A stretch of 64,000 nt of DNA from Sphingobium sp. BYY-5 (GCF_022758885.1 NZ_JALEBH010000001.1:1364001-1428000); one strand, 5' to 3'; positions 51,958 to 61,997 are shown, counted from the first letter of the stretch. The notes: generated by a model from the sequence alone, not told the origin. Numbers and translations: made by a program.

Positions 51958-52946
51958 ATCGCTTTCCGCATATCCACTTGTGGCGTCGCGCCGCCCAATA
52001 TCTCGGCCATCTGGCTCCTGTCGCCATTACCGCCCGACAGGATTACCGCAACCCGCTTGCCGCGCATTCGCTCTTTTTCCTGCATCAGGGCGGCCAGCGC
52101 AACCGCGCCCGCCCCTTCGGCCAGGTTATGCGTATCTTCCCAATAGATGCGGATCGCCTCGGCCACCTCATCATCGGTCACGGCGACGAAGCGATCGGCG
52201 CGCGGCCCGAAATAGTCGAGCGCCGCCTGGACCGGGGTGCAGACCGCCACGCCATCGGCAAATGTATAGGCGGTCGGGCTGGCGATCAGCCGTCCCGCTT
52301 CGAAGCTGCGCTTGGCGGCATCGACATGGGCGGAGACGACGCCCACCACTTTGGTCTTGAGGCCCAGCGCATCCCTTGCCGCAATGGTGCCGCACAGGCC
52401 CGATCCGCAACCGACGGGGACATAGACGGTATCGATGTCCGGCACCGCGTCGAACAGCTCCAGCCCATAACTCGCCACGCCGCGCACCAGTTGATCATGA
52501 TAGGCAGGGACCATGAACAGCCCCTGCTCGGCGGCCAGCCTTGCCGCCTCCGCCTTGGCGCTGTCGAAATCATGGCCATGTTCGATCAGGTTCGCGCCGA
52601 ATGCACGCATCGCCGCATTCTTTTCCCGCGCATTGCCGTGCGGCACGACGATGGTGGCGGAAAGGCCCGCCGCCGTCGCCGCGCGCACCTGCGCCTGACC
52701 GTGATTGCCGCGCGTCGCGGTGATGATGCCCGTCACTTCGGGATGGGTATGCCGCAACCAGTCGATATAGGTGATCGCCCCACGCACCTTGAACGCGCCG
52801 GTGGGCGTGTGATTCTCATGCTTCACCCATATGTCGCAGCCGCTCCGCGCAGCCAGCAGCGGCCAGGCATATTGCGGGGTCGGCGGCACCTGGGCATGGA
52901 CCATGGCGGCGGCGGAGCGGAGCGAGGCAAGCGAAAGGTCGGTCAT
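51954..52946 (-). CDS. threonine/serine dehydratase (PLP, fold type II)
   Basis: The 330-residue enzyme deaminates threonine or serine to the 2-oxo acid. The PLP lysine is K53 in HTPTGAFKVRGA, with ATRGNHGQAQVRAA, VPVGCGSGLCGTIAA and the late SGGNGD that binds the cofactor ring. There is no C-terminal ACT domain, so it resembles catabolic or serine-racemase-like enzymes rather than feedback-controlled IlvA. Its stop overlaps the metZ start by 4 nt. Confidence 0.88.
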   Translation of the reverse strand: MTDLSLASLRSAAAMVHAQVPPTPQYAWPLLAARSGCDIWVKHENHTPTGAFKVRGAITYIDWLRHTHPEVTGIITATRGNHGQAQVRAATAAGLSATIVVPHGNAREKNAAMRAFGANLIEHGHDFDSAKAEAARLAAEQGLFMVPAYHDQLVRGVASYGLELFDAVPDIDTVYVPVGCGSGLCGTIAARDALGLKTKVVGVVSAHVDAAKRSFEAGRLIASPTAYTFADGVAVCTPVQAALDYFGPRADRFVAVTDDEVAEAIRIYWEDTHNLAEGAGAVALAALMQEKERMRGKRVAVILSGGNGDRSQMAEILGGATPQVDMRKAI

Positions 52947-53015
52947 CCTCGCGCCCTTATCGACCCGGCGCGGACGGCGACAGGACCGATGCCGTGCGAT
53001 TGGACCGGTCGGGCG

Positions 53016-54059
53016 TCAGAGCGCAGCGAGGACCGCGTCGCCCATCTCCACCGTGTTCATCGTGCCACCCAGATCGGGCGAGCGCGCGCCACCCGCCAGT
53101 GCCTTCGCCACCGCCGCCTCGATCCGGTCGGCCGGTTCGGACAGGTTCAGCGAATAACGCAGCATCATCGCCGCCGACAGGATGGTCGCCAGCGGATTGG
53201 CCTTGCCCTGCCCGGCAATGTCGGGCGCGGAGCCATGGATCGGCTCATAGAGGCCCTGGCCGCTGCCGTTCAGCGTCGCCGACGCCAGCATCCCGATCGA
53301 GCCGACGCACATGCTCGCCTGGTCGGAGAGGATGTCGCCAAACAGGTTGCCGGTGACGATGACATCGAACTGGCCGGGGTTGCGGACCAACTGCATCGCG
53401 GCATTGTCGACATACATGTGGCTGAGCGCCACGTCGGGATAGTCCGCCGACACCTCGATCACCACGTCACGCCAGAGCTGGCTGGTTTCCAGCACATTGG
53501 CCTTGTCCACCGAACAGAGCTTGCCGCGCCGGGCGCGGGCGGCCTGGAAACCGGCATGGGCGATGCGCCGCACTTCGGCTTCGTTATAGGACATGATGTC
53601 ATAGCCTTCGCGCAGGCCGTCGGCGGTGGTGCGGAAGCCCTTTTCGCCGAAATAGACGTCGCCATTGGTTTCGCGGACGATCAGCAGGTCGATCGACCCG
53701 GCGACTTCGGGCTTGAGCGCGGATTCATGCGCCAGTTCGGGAAAGACCTTCGCCGGGCGCAGGTTGGAAAAAAGGCCCAGTTCCTTGCGCAGGCCCAATA
53801 TCGCCTGTTCGGGACGCAGATGACGCTCCAGCGAGTCGCAGTCGGGATCGCCGACCGCTCCGAACAGGATGGCGTCGGCGCGCTTTGCGACCGCCAGCGT
53901 TTCAGGCGGCAGCGGATGCCCCACCGCCTTGTAGGCCGCGCCGCCGACCAGCCCATCCTCATAGGTCAGCCCATCGATCGCCAGCGCGTCGAGCACCCGC
54001 TTCGCCTGTGCGACGATTTCGGGACCGATGCCATCTCCGGGAAACAGGGCGATCAACAT
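53016..54059 (-). CDS. leuB: 3-isopropylmalate dehydrogenase
   Basis: The 347-residue enzyme oxidatively decarboxylates 3-isopropylmalate in leucine synthesis. [11 protein letters not shown] opens the protein, and [22 protein letters not shown] and [14 protein letters not shown] follow. [44 protein letters not shown] is the NAD/metal signature region. [16 protein letters not shown] completes the family pattern. AGGAAGTTTCC lies just upstream of the ATG. No leucine attenuator was recognised in the 90 bp before it. Confidence 0.96.
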   Translation of the reverse strand: MLIALFPGDGIGPEIVAQAKRVLDALAIDGLTYEDGLVGGAAYKAVGHPLPPETLAVAKRADAILFGAVGDPDCDSLERHLRPEQAILGLRKELGLFSNLRPAKVFPELAHESALKPEVAGSIDLLIVRETNGDVYFGEKGFRTTADGLREGYDIMSYNEAEVRRIAHAGFQAARARRGKLCSVDKANVLETSQLWRDVVIEVSADYPDVALSHMYVDNAAMQLVRNPGQFDVIVTGNLFGDILSDQASMCVGSIGMLASATLNGSGQGLYEPIHGSAPDIAGQGKANPLATILSAAMMLRYSLNLSEPADRIEAAVAKALAGGARSPDLGGTMNTVEMGDAVLAAL

Positions 54060-54149
54060 GGAAACTTCCTCACAATATGTTCAGGCCGCCCCACAAGTTG
54101 AAACAATAGGGCAGGCTCTCGGCGCAGGCCTTTGCAGAACGAACCCGCA

Positions 54150-54884
54150 TTAGGCAACCGCTCTTTTCAGCCGTTCGACCAGCCGCTCCCGCGCGGCCAG
54201 CACATCGGCGCGCCGGTCGATTAAAACCGATCGTTCCAGGAAGAAGCCGGTGAGGCGCAGCCCGTCCACTATCCGCCCCCAATCGCCCATCCCGCCCTCC
54301 AGCAGGAAGGGCGGCAGCGGCAGCAGTCGGCTTTCAAAGCCGACCGCGCCTGCCCGGCTCACCGCCGCCGCGCTGCGCGGGCTGACATAAGCGAGATCAT
54401 CCGTCTCACCGAACGCAGCGCAGCGGGTGAGGTCCAGGCCGAAGCCCAGTTCGGCGAGCAGCAGCAGTTCGTAGCGGACCAGCGCCACTGCCCAGCCCCG
54501 CGCCGCCGGCGCCGCCTCGACCGCGCCCAGCACGCCTTCCAGCGCCTGGAACAAGGCGGGACAGGGCGTGCCTTCGGACAGGCTCACGGCCGTAAGCGCG
54601 CAACTCCAGTCGATTGCGGCGGCGGGCAACGGTTCCGCCAGCAGGGGCGCGCGGCTATGCTCCAGTTCCACCGTCAGGCTGGGCAGTTGCTCCTCGGTGC
54701 GCGCCCGGAATTCCGCCTTCACCGCATTGCCAGGCAAGAGCACAGGACGCAGCGCGCGCGAACGGCCGCCCCGCACATAGCCCGCCACCAGCCCATGGTC
54801 CGGCGTCAGCAGCCGGGCGATGGCGCCATGTTCGCCATGATGCCGCACGGCGCAGACGATAGCAGAGGTGGTGAGGTGAGGCAT
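54150..54884 (-). CDS. recO: DNA repair protein RecO
   Basis: The 244-residue protein has the N-terminal OB-fold of RecO ([37 protein letters not shown]) and a helical C-terminal domain. It helps load RecA at gaps through RecF/RecR. The C-terminal zinc-type Cys cluster found in some RecO is not evident, except for [21 protein letters not shown], where parts remain. ATG 54884 gives the canonical N-terminus; the frame upstream (25 codons) is not family-like. Confidence 0.9.
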   Translation of the reverse strand: MPHLTTSAIVCAVRHHGEHGAIARLLTPDHGLVAGYVRGGRSRALRPVLLPGNAVKAEFRARTEEQLPSLTVELEHSRAPLLAEPLPAAAIDWSCALTAVSLSEGTPCPALFQALEGVLGAVEAAPAARGWAVALVRYELLLLAELGFGLDLTRCAAFGETDDLAYVSPRSAAAVSRAGAVGFESRLLPLPPFLLEGGMGDWGRIVDGLRLTGFFLERSVLIDRRADVLAARERLVERLKRAVA

Positions 54885-55380
54885 GGTTCCTCTCTGTAAG
54901 CGCTGGACGGACGCGCACCAAGTGCGCCACATTAGGTCACAGTTGGTACACGCCGCCAAAGTTCACACCGTCACAGGATACGAAAAACCGGGGCTTTTTG
55001 GGCGAACTGCGACCGTGATGCGACGCGGATGCACCCGTGACGCACCGATAAAGCGACAGCGAAGCGCCAGTCGAGTCACACCGACGCGCCATCCAGGTCA
55101 CAGGCACGCGACAATAGCGCGACAGGTAGCCCGGCGTTGCAGGCGGAGTGGATAGGCTGGCGGATGGGGGAAGGCCGGTCATCCATCAGGATAGATCAGA
55201 AAAAATCCTACATTGGTAGGGTCTTGTTACGACGGTCTGCGGGGAGGCAGCGGGATGCCGGGTCAAGCCCGGCATGACGAGGGAAGAACGGCGGCAATCA
55301 GGCATTAATCCTCCCCTGCTAGGGGAGGATAGCTGGGAACGGCCACTTGCGGTCGCTCCATATCGCCATATGATTGCGCA
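54885..55380. other. gene-free stretch with hairpins and repeated GTCACA motifs
   Basis: No gene is supported. GTCACA occurs at 54936, 54970, 55075 and 55097. A hairpin ATGCCGGGTCAAGCCCGGCAT lies at 55255-55275 and a second, ATCCTCCCCTGCTAGGGGAGGAT, at 55308-55330. The latter two belong to dispersed palindrome families. Confidence 0.6.
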
Positions 55381-55632
55381 ATGACTGCCATTCGCACTTA
55401 CCTGCTAGAGGCGCTTGAGCGTGTCGTTGATGGCGGCGATATCGAGCAAGATGAACTTGAGGCCGTTGTGCCGAACCCGCTGGTCCTCGATCCAGTGGAA
55501 AAAGATGCTTGGCAGCAACTGAGCCATTGGGCAGACGACGCGGACATTCGGCAAAGAGACGCGAATTACTCGACGTTCAAACGTGACTGGATGCGAGATC
55601 GCATAGCGGCATTAAGGGCGAGCGGCGGCTAA
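55381..55632 (+). CDS. hypothetical small protein
   Basis: The 83-residue acidic soluble protein contains TYLLEALERVVDGGDIEQDELEAVVPNPLV and a Trp-rich middle (AWQQLSHWADDADIRQRD). It ends in a basic helix (DWMRDRIAALRAS). No domain is recognised. Codon usage is plausible for a real gene and slightly less GC-rich than the flanks. It is convergent with the ester cyclase. Confidence 0.6.
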   Translation: MTAIRTYLLEALERVVDGGDIEQDELEAVVPNPLVLDPVEKDAWQQLSHWADDADIRQRDANYSTFKRDWMRDRIAALRASGG

Positions 55633-55689
55633 CCCTCACCTTATCGAAAGCGGATTGTCCGCTATCAGTTGGACAGTTGAGGTAGGCAC

Positions 55690-56133
55690 CTACGATATGG
55701 GCGCCGCTCCGATCTGTTGCATAAGACCTAGGAGGTCTGGCTGACCACGCTCCTCGACGATCTTGCCGTTGTAAATGCGGTAAAAATTCACAGCCTGAAC
55801 GGCGATCGATTTCCCGGTGGCGGGAACCCCGAAAAAATCGCCTTGGTGCGTTCCCCGCATGGTGAAGCGCGCCGCGATCCGAATATTGTCGGCTCCGAGC
55901 TTGTCTTCTTCGGCAACTGTCTCTTCCAGCGTCCACTGGATGTCGGGGAAGCCGCTGCGCATCATACCGATGATGGCGAGATAGCCGCCAAGGCCCTGCA
56001 TGGGCTCACTCTGGTTCGGGACATGGAAGATCGCGTCGTTGGCGATCAGCTCATTTCCGAGCGTCTCGTCGGCCGTGTTGATGAATTCGACAAAGCGCCG
56101 CATGAATGTGTTGGCAATGGCAGACATCATCAT
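55690..56133 (-). CDS. SnoaL-like ester cyclase family protein (NTF2 fold)
   Basis: The 147-residue protein shows the NTF2-like SnoaL pattern: FMRRFVEFINTADETLGNELIANDAIFHVP, GLGGYLAIIGMMRSGFPDIQWTLEETVAEEDKL, RFTMRGTHQGDFFGVPATGKSIAVQAVNFYRIYNGKIVEERGQPD. The GKIVE.....D ending is family-typical. Such proteins act in small-molecule metabolism, though most are uncharacterised. It stands alone. Confidence 0.88.
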   Translation of the reverse strand: MMMSAIANTFMRRFVEFINTADETLGNELIANDAIFHVPNQSEPMQGLGGYLAIIGMMRSGFPDIQWTLEETVAEEDKLGADNIRIAARFTMRGTHQGDFFGVPATGKSIAVQAVNFYRIYNGKIVEERGQPDLLGLMQQIGAAPIS

Positions 56134-56326
56134 CTCCGTTAGAAATCGTTGGCGCGTTATCCGAGCAGCTTCCCGGCATCGGCACAGTTGGACGGAGCAT
56201 CCTCGAAGATCAAGTGGATGTAGTCGGCGTCGAACGCCTTCGAAGAATTTTCGTCCTGCTGTGAGCTGTCAGCTTTCGCGATGCCGTTACCCAAAGCGGA
56301 TAGTCGCCTCCCCAGCCTAGCCCTAT

Positions 56327-57940
56327 TCAGGCGGCGCGCAGTTCCTGTAGTACCTTGCGCACGGTTTCCTGCAGTTCGACCGAACGGCTGGACAGCGCGC
56401 CGGCGGCCGCGTCGGTGCGGCCCATCGCGTCCTGCGCCTCGACCAGGGCGCTGCTCAGCGCCTCCGCCTGCGCGGCGGCGTCGGCGATATGCCGGGCCAT
56501 TTCCTCGGTCGCGGCGGCGATTTCGCCGGTCGCGCGAATCTGGTCCGCCACCTGATCGGCAATGGCGGCGGCGGAGGAATCGGCCGTCTCGACGGAGCGG
56601 GCCGCTATATCGATCGCGCCCGTCACGCTGCGCGCCGCACGCCGGATATCCTCCAGATAATCATCGATCTGACGGGTCGCTTCCGCCGTCTGCGACGCCA
56701 GGCTCTTCATTTCCGACGCGACCACGGTGAAGCCGCGCGTGTCCGCGTCGCTGCGTGCCGCCTCTATCCCCGCATTGAAGGACAAGGTGCGGCTCTGCGC
56801 CGCGATGGTGGAAATCAGCGCCACGATCGAACTGGCCGCATCGACGGTCACGGACAGGGCCTGGACTTCCGGATTGAGCGCGCGCGTCGCCACGGCGCCG
56901 CTATGCGCGCTATGCCGGGTGCGGCTGGCGCTGGCGCCGACCTCATTGATCGACGCGGCCAGCCGTTCGGTATCCTGGGCGACGGCACGCACGTCGCCTT
57001 CGGCCTTGGTATGGGCCGCGCGCAATTCGGTCGACTGGCTGGTCGTGCGATCCAGCAGGCCGAACAGCCATTGCTTGCTGGTGGAAAGCTGACGCGACAA
57101 CTGTCCCAGATCGCCCACCACCGCGCCCAGCCGCGCCTCCAGCGCGTCGGCGACAAGCCGGCGACGTTCGCCCGCTTCCTCGGCGCGACGCGCCCTTTCC
57201 TCGATGACCCGCTGCTTCTCCGCCACGATCTGCGCCTTTTCCAGCGCCGCCAGCGCCGCTTCGGCGCGCTGCTTGGCCTCATCGGCTTCGCCGCGCAGCG
57301 CCTCACTCAACGCCCGCGCCTGTGCCTGCGCCCGGATCAACTGGGTCAACCGGTCGATGATCCAGAGGAGCATTGCCGTCTGCAGCAGGACGATCAGCGC
57401 ATGGAGGCAGACGCGCGAGAGATTGCCGACATCGGCAAAGACCCAGGCGGGTTGCAGATAGGACAGGACCAGGTGATGCGCAGCCGTCGCCGCCGCCCCG
57501 GCCAGCATGGCCCGGCGATCGAGCAGCGCCGTCAGCATCGCCAGCGCCGCGAAGAAGGTCATGTGCAGGTCCATCTGCCACTCATGACCGCGTAGCAGGA
57601 ACAGATAGAGCGCGGGAAAAGCGATCGCGGTGAGCGCCAGCGTCATGCGCGCCGACGCCGAAACGTCGCCGCGCAGCACCATGACGGTGGGCAGCAACGC
57701 CAGAACCCCGGCCACCAGCGGCGCGGCGACTGCGTCGGGCGCATCCACCAATGCCGCCGCGAAGGCCAGTATCGGAATGTTCAGCCAGAAGAGGATGATG
57801 AGCATCCGGGCGCCGGCAAGCCGCATCGCGCGCAACGGATCATCGCCCTGCCCCGCGGCTCGCCCGGCCAACGCCGGGAAGGAGAAGCGATGCAAGAAAT
57901 CGCCCCCGCCGGACAGCTCCAGATCAATCCTTCGCGCCAT
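56327..57940 (-). CDS. methyl-accepting chemotaxis protein, polytopic
   Basis: The 537-residue protein has about six N-terminal transmembrane helices (about 35-200) and no large periplasmic ligand domain. A Glu/Ala/Lys-rich coiled coil (about 215-260) and an MCP signalling domain follow. The hairpin tip reads ISTIAAQSRTLSFNAGIEAARSDADTRGFTVVASEMKSLA, recognisable but less conserved than the usual TNLLALNAAIEAAR. It should signal to CheA/CheW. No che genes are nearby, so it is an orphan receptor. ATG 57940 is preferred to 57973. Confidence 0.85.
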   Translation of the reverse strand: MARRIDLELSGGGDFLHRFSFPALAGRAAGQGDDPLRAMRLAGARMLIILFWLNIPILAFAAALVDAPDAVAAPLVAGVLALLPTVMVLRGDVSASARMTLALTAIAFPALYLFLLRGHEWQMDLHMTFFAALAMLTALLDRRAMLAGAAATAAHHLVLSYLQPAWVFADVGNLSRVCLHALIVLLQTAMLLWIIDRLTQLIRAQAQARALSEALRGEADEAKQRAEAALAALEKAQIVAEKQRVIEERARRAEEAGERRRLVADALEARLGAVVGDLGQLSRQLSTSKQWLFGLLDRTTSQSTELRAAHTKAEGDVRAVAQDTERLAASINEVGASASRTRHSAHSGAVATRALNPEVQALSVTVDAASSIVALISTIAAQSRTLSFNAGIEAARSDADTRGFTVVASEMKSLASQTAEATRQIDDYLEDIRRAARSVTGAIDIAARSVETADSSAAAIADQVADQIRATGEIAAATEEMARHIADAAAQAEALSSALVEAQDAMGRTDAAAGALSSRSVELQETVRKVLQELRAA

Positions 57941-58241
57941 GATCGTCAGCCCCAATAAAGATGCCGGGGCCAAGCTGGCAGAAAAGGGTTAATAGCTTCC
58001 TTAACGCTGACGGCCGGGTGGGGTTCAAACGAGTCACGTGCCTCGCCTGAAGGCCGGTGCGATCTTAAAGCATCGAGCTTTAAATAAGAACCGTTCGGGC
58101 TGAGCCTGTCGAAGCCCCGCCCTTCTCTTCCGAAGAAAAGAACAGCCCTTCGACAAGCTTAGGGCGAACGGAGGTCAGGTGATCCCGATTTAACGCAGCG
58201 CGCTCTTAAATGCGCCCTTCCGCGCATTTTCAAAAAGACTC
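57941..58241. other. gene-free stretch with composite palindromes
   Basis: No gene is seen between the chemoreceptor and uvrC. It holds a dispersed palindrome (58091-58171). On either side are segments shared with the region after the DUF2501 gene: GGCCGGGTGGGGT and GGCCGGTGCG near 58008-58060, and GCGCCCTTCCGCGCATTTTC near 58212-58231. Confidence 0.65.
58091..58171. repeat. dispersed palindromic repeat (GTTCGGGCTGAGCCTGTCGA family)
   Basis: The arms 58091-58117 and 58144-58171 surround a loop with its own stem (CTTCTCTT...AAGAAAAG). It is the same unit as 14103-14179. It lies downstream of uvrC (minus strand). Confidence 0.85.
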
Positions 58242-60155
58242 TCAGCCGTGGAAATAATCATAGACCTGTTGCGCCACCGCACTGGACACGCCGGGGGCGC
58301 GTTGCAGGTCTTCCAGCGCCGCGTCACGCACCGCGCGCGCCGTGCCGAAATGCATCAGCAGCGCCTTCTTGCGCGCCGGGCCGATACCCGGCACCTCGTC
58401 CAGCGACGACACGGTGATCGCCTTGCTCCGCTTCGCCCGGTGCGCGCCGATGGCGTAGCGATGCGCCTCGTCGCGCAGCCGTTGCAGGTAGAACAGCACG
58501 GGATGGTTGAGCGGGAAGCTGATTTCCCGGCCGTCGAGCATGTGGAAGACCTCCCGCCCGTCGCGGCCATGATGCGGCCCCTTGGCGACGCCGATCATGC
58601 AGACATCCTCGATGCCCATCTCCTCCAGCATGGTGCGGGCGGCGGAGAGCTGCCCCTTGCCGCCGTCGATCAGCACCAGATCGGGCCATTCGCCGCCGTC
58701 GCGATCCGGGTCTTCCTTCTGCGCGCGCCCGAAGCGGCGCTCGAACATCTCACGCATCATCGCGAAATCGTCGTTGGAGATGTCCGGGTTCTTCATGTTG
58801 AACTTGCGATAGGCGTTCTTGCGGAAACCCTCCGGCCCGGCGACCACCATCGCGCCCAGGGCGTGAGCGCCCTGGATATGGCTGTTGTCGTAGATCTCGA
58901 TCCGGTCGGGCACGCCGTCCAGTCCGAAGGTTTCAACCATCTCGTCCAATATCCGACCCTGGCTGGTCGTTTCCGCCAGTCGCCGGTCGAGCGCCTCCAC
59001 CGCATTGCGCTGTGCCTGCTTGATAAGGCGCGTGCGGTCGCCGCGCTGGGGCACCTCGATCCTGACCTTGCTGCCGATCCGCTCCGTCAGCGCCTGCGCC
59101 ATCAAATCGCATTCGGCCGGCTGGCGGTCGGTCAGGATCAGCCGGGGCGGCGGCACTTCCTCGTAAAATTGCGCCATGAAGCTTTCCAGCACCTCTTCGG
59201 TGGCGACGTCGGCGGTGTGGACCGGGAAGAAGCTGCGATGGCCCCAATTCTGGCCGCCGCGAATGAAGAAGGCCTGGATGCACATCGCCCCGCCCTGCTC
59301 CGCCAGCGCGAAGATGTCTGCATCGCCCAGCCCTTCGGCATTGATCGCCTGGCTGCCCTGGATGAAGGTCAGCGCCTTCAGCCGGTCGCGCAGCACCGCC
59401 GCCTGCTCGAAATCCAGCGATTCCGCCGCCCGCTCCATCGCCGCGCCCAGCTTCTTCTGCACGGCGGTCGACTTGCCGCCCAGGAAATCCTGCGCATCCT
59501 TTACCAGCTCGCCATAGCCGGCAGCGTCGATCCGGTCGACGCAGGGGGCCGAACAGCGCTTGATCTGATAGAGCAGGCAGGGGCGCGAGCGGTTGGAGAA
59601 GAAGCTGTCGGTGCAGGACCGCAACAGGAACAGCTTCTGCAGCGCGTTGATCGTGCGCGTCACCGATCCGGCGCTGGCGAAGGGACCATAATAGCGCCCC
59701 TTCGCCTTGCGCGCGCCGCGATGCTTCTGGACGCGGGGGAAGGCATGATCCTCACGCAGCAGGATGAAGGGGAAGCTTTTGTCGTCGCGCAGCAGGACGT
59801 TGTAGGGCGGGCGATAGCGCTTGATGAGCTGCGCCTCCAACAACAGCGCTTCGGCCTCGCTGTTGGTGGTGACGATGGTCATGCTGCGGGTCTGCGCCAC
59901 CATGCGCTGGAGCCGTCTGGGCAGGCGATCGACCTGGGTATAATTGGCGACGCGGTTCTTGAGCGCCCGCGCCTTCCCCACATAGAGCACGTCCCCGCGC
60001 GCATCGTGCATCCGATAGACGCCGGGACGGGTCGGCAGGGTCTTGAGCGTCGTGCGGATCGCCTCCACCCCCGTATCGATATCGGGCTGGCTGCCGGTGA
60101 CGGTGTAGGTCGCCTTGTCTTCGTTGAAACGGTCGGGGGATTGCGGATGCGACAT
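58242..60155 (-). CDS. uvrC: excinuclease ABC subunit C
   Basis: The 637-residue nuclease makes both incisions in nucleotide excision repair. The N-terminal GIY-YIG domain is LPTRPGVYRMHDARGDVLYVGKARALKNRVANYT (about 40-75). The UVR helix pair, the RNase H-like C-terminal endonuclease (IEIYDNSHIQGAHALGAMVV, VLIDGGKGQLSAA) and a helix-hairpin-helix end (SLDEVPGIGPARKKALLMHFG) follow. The frame extends to 60212, but ATG 60155 is the probable start. Confidence 0.96.
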   Translation of the reverse strand: MSHPQSPDRFNEDKATYTVTGSQPDIDTGVEAIRTTLKTLPTRPGVYRMHDARGDVLYVGKARALKNRVANYTQVDRLPRRLQRMVAQTRSMTIVTTNSEAEALLLEAQLIKRYRPPYNVLLRDDKSFPFILLREDHAFPRVQKHRGARKAKGRYYGPFASAGSVTRTINALQKLFLLRSCTDSFFSNRSRPCLLYQIKRCSAPCVDRIDAAGYGELVKDAQDFLGGKSTAVQKKLGAAMERAAESLDFEQAAVLRDRLKALTFIQGSQAINAEGLGDADIFALAEQGGAMCIQAFFIRGGQNWGHRSFFPVHTADVATEEVLESFMAQFYEEVPPPRLILTDRQPAECDLMAQALTERIGSKVRIEVPQRGDRTRLIKQAQRNAVEALDRRLAETTSQGRILDEMVETFGLDGVPDRIEIYDNSHIQGAHALGAMVVAGPEGFRKNAYRKFNMKNPDISNDDFAMMREMFERRFGRAQKEDPDRDGGEWPDLVLIDGGKGQLSAARTMLEEMGIEDVCMIGVAKGPHHGRDGREVFHMLDGREISFPLNHPVLFYLQRLRDEAHRYAIGAHRAKRSKAITVSSLDEVPGIGPARKKALLMHFGTARAVRDAALEDLQRAPGVSSAVAQQVYDYFHG

Positions 60156-60243
60156 GGACGCAGAGATAACGGCGTTGGCGGGGATCGCAATGGCGGGCGC
60201 AATGGCAGGCATGGCGATCCCCGGTTTCCGTCCTTATTCATGA

Positions 60244-60260
60244 ACTGCATTCATTGCAGT
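60244..60260. promoter_or_regulatory. inverted repeats upstream of adh, candidate operator
   Basis: ACTGCA-TTCAT-TGCAGT (60244-60260) is a 6-5-6 inverted repeat. Immediately downstream lies a second imperfect one, GTTGA...TCAAC, around 60261-60285. They are about 180 bp upstream of the alcohol dehydrogenase gene. No regulator is assigned. Confidence 0.3.
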
Positions 60261-60454
60261 GTTGAAGGAAATTCTCCTAATCAACAGGGTGTCGGGTGCC
60301 TATATGCTGGTCGGGCAATCACTCCCCCGTGGCGGCCCGATCCATAACAGAACAGACCGAAGCATCCGTTCCGCCGCTGCCCGCAAGATGCCGCGCACCG
60401 GCGTCGGGCGCCCGTTCTTCCCCTTCCACCGTTCTTTCAGCAAAGGGAATAATC

Positions 60455-61507
60455 ATGGCCGTCAAAGCCTATGGCGCCTATGCCGCCGACAAGCCGCTGG
60501 AATCCATCGATATCGAACGGCGCCCGGTCGGCGCCCATGACGTGCAGATCGCCATCGCCTATTGCGGCGTCTGCCATTCCGACCTGCACCAGGTCCGCTC
60601 CGAATGGGACGGCACCCTCTACCCCTGCGTCCCCGGCCATGAAATCGTCGGCCATGTCACTGCAATCGGCGGCGATGTGACCCAGTTCCAGGTCGGCGAT
60701 ACCGTCGGCGTCGGCTGCATGGTCGATAGCTGCCAACATTGTCCGGCCTGCGACGAAGGGCTGGAACAATATTGCGACAATGGCTTCGTCGGCACCTATA
60801 ACGGCCCGACCGCCGACGCCCCCGGCCACACGCTGGGCGGCTATTCGCAGAGCATCACCGTCAAGGATGATTTCGTCCTGAAAATCAGCCATGCGCCCGA
60901 ACAGCTCGCCGCCGTGGCGCCCTTGCTTTGCGCCGGCATCACCACCTGGTCGCCGCTGCGCCACTGGAATGTCGGGCCGGGGCAGAAGGTCGGCATCGTC
61001 GGCATCGGCGGTCTGGGCCATATGGGCATCAAGCTCGCCCATGCCATGGGCGCGCATGTCGTCGCCTTCACCACATCCGATTCCAAGCGGCAGGATGCGC
61101 TGGACCTGGGCGCGGACGAGGTTGTCGTATCGCGCAACGCGGAGGAAATGGCTGCCCATACCAACAGCTTCGACTTCATCCTGAACACCGTCGCGGCCAG
61201 CCATGATCTCGACGCCTTTACCGCGCTGCTGAAGCGGGACGGCACCCTGACGCTGGTCGGCGTGCCCGAACATGCGCATCCTTCGCCCAATGTCGGGGCG
61301 CTCATCTTCAAGCGCCGGTCGATCGCCGGGTCGCTGATCGGCGGCATCGCCGAAACGCAGGAGATGCTCGATTTCTGCGCGGAAAAGGGCATTACCTCGG
61401 AAATCGAGATGATCCGCATCCAGGATATCGAAACGGCCTATGCCCGGATGCAGAAGAGCGACGTCAAATATCGCTTCGTGATCGACAGCGCCACGCTGGC
61501 GGCCTGA
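60455..61507 (+). CDS. NAD(P)-dependent zinc alcohol dehydrogenase (YahK/cinnamyl type)
   Basis: The 350-residue medium-chain dehydrogenase has catalytic zinc ligands in YCGVCHSDLHQ (Cys) and VPGHEIVGHV (His). Its structural zinc site is CMVDSCQHCPACDEGLEQYC. The Rossmann motif GIGGLGHMGIKLAHAMGA is at about 185-202. It interconverts aldehydes and primary alcohols; the YahK-like sequence suggests broad aldehyde reduction. AAAGGGAATAATC precedes ATG 60455; a longer upstream frame lacks family similarity. A terminator follows. Confidence 0.94.
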   Translation: MAVKAYGAYAADKPLESIDIERRPVGAHDVQIAIAYCGVCHSDLHQVRSEWDGTLYPCVPGHEIVGHVTAIGGDVTQFQVGDTVGVGCMVDSCQHCPACDEGLEQYCDNGFVGTYNGPTADAPGHTLGGYSQSITVKDDFVLKISHAPEQLAAVAPLLCAGITTWSPLRHWNVGPGQKVGIVGIGGLGHMGIKLAHAMGAHVVAFTTSDSKRQDALDLGADEVVVSRNAEEMAAHTNSFDFILNTVAASHDLDAFTALLKRDGTLTLVGVPEHAHPSPNVGALIFKRRSIAGSLIGGIAETQEMLDFCAEKGITSEIEMIRIQDIETAYARMQKSDVKYRFVIDSATLAA

Positions 61508-61514
61508 CGAAAGA

Positions 61515-61545
61515 AAGCGGGCGGTTCCAATGGGGCCGCCCGCTT
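61515..61545. terminator. bidirectional terminator between adh and ynfA
   Basis: AAGCGGGCGG and CCGCCCGCTT form a perfect 10-bp stem with an 11-nt loop between the convergent adh and ynfA genes, with weak T-rich flanks. Confidence 0.75.
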
Positions 61546-61547
61546 CA

Positions 61548-61874
61548 TCAGGCCCGATGCGGGCCAAAGAAGATCACCGACGCGCCGATCAGGCACAGCG
61601 CCACGCCGGTCATATCCCAGCGATCGGGCCGAACCCCTTCCGCCAGCCACAGCCACATCAGCGCGGACAGGATATAGACGCCGCCATAGGCGGCATAGGC
61701 TCGTCCGGCTTGAGACATATCGACCAGCGTCAGCAGCCAGGCGAACACGATCAGCGACGCACAGCCGGGAATAAGCCACAAGGTCGATTGCCCCGACCGC
61801 AGCCAGGCCCAGAAGGCAAAGCATCCGGCGATTTCCGCCAGGGCGGCGCAGACATAGACAAGTGCGGAGACCAT
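61548..61874 (-). CDS. ynfA: YnfA/UPF0060 family membrane protein
   Basis: The 108-residue inner-membrane protein has four transmembrane helices and the family sequence [59 protein letters not shown] and GASVIFFGP. YnfA is a small SMR-like transporter reported to export drugs in enterobacteria. Its role here is unknown. It is convergent with adh. Confidence 0.93.
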   Translation of the reverse strand: MVSALVYVCAALAEIAGCFAFWAWLRSGQSTLWLIPGCASLIVFAWLLTLVDMSQAGRAYAAYGGVYILSALMWLWLAEGVRPDRWDMTGVALCLIGASVIFFGPHRA

Positions 61875-61997
61875 CGTCCGCCTGTCTCAACCCTGTCGCC
61901 GCTTGTCTGCCATTTGAGCGGGGAGGAGAAAGGCGCAACATTGGGCTAGCGTCAATCGACATTCAGGTTGAGGCGGGAGCAGTAGGCTCGTTTTCAA

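Noticed and set aside
51978..54101. 707-codon open frame on the plus strand
   Set aside because: It lies antisense to threonine dehydratase and leuB and has no domain character. Long antisense frames are expected in GC-rich DNA.
56134..56326. Short open frame on the minus strand ending near 56160 (DADYIHLIFEDAPSNCADAG)
   Set aside because: It looks protein-like for about 30 residues, but has no start with a ribosome-binding site and runs back into the chemoreceptor gene. It may be a gene remnant.
58248..60347. 699-codon open frame on the plus strand
   Set aside because: It is antisense to uvrC, with the low-complexity His/Arg/Gln/Ala composition of a shadow frame.
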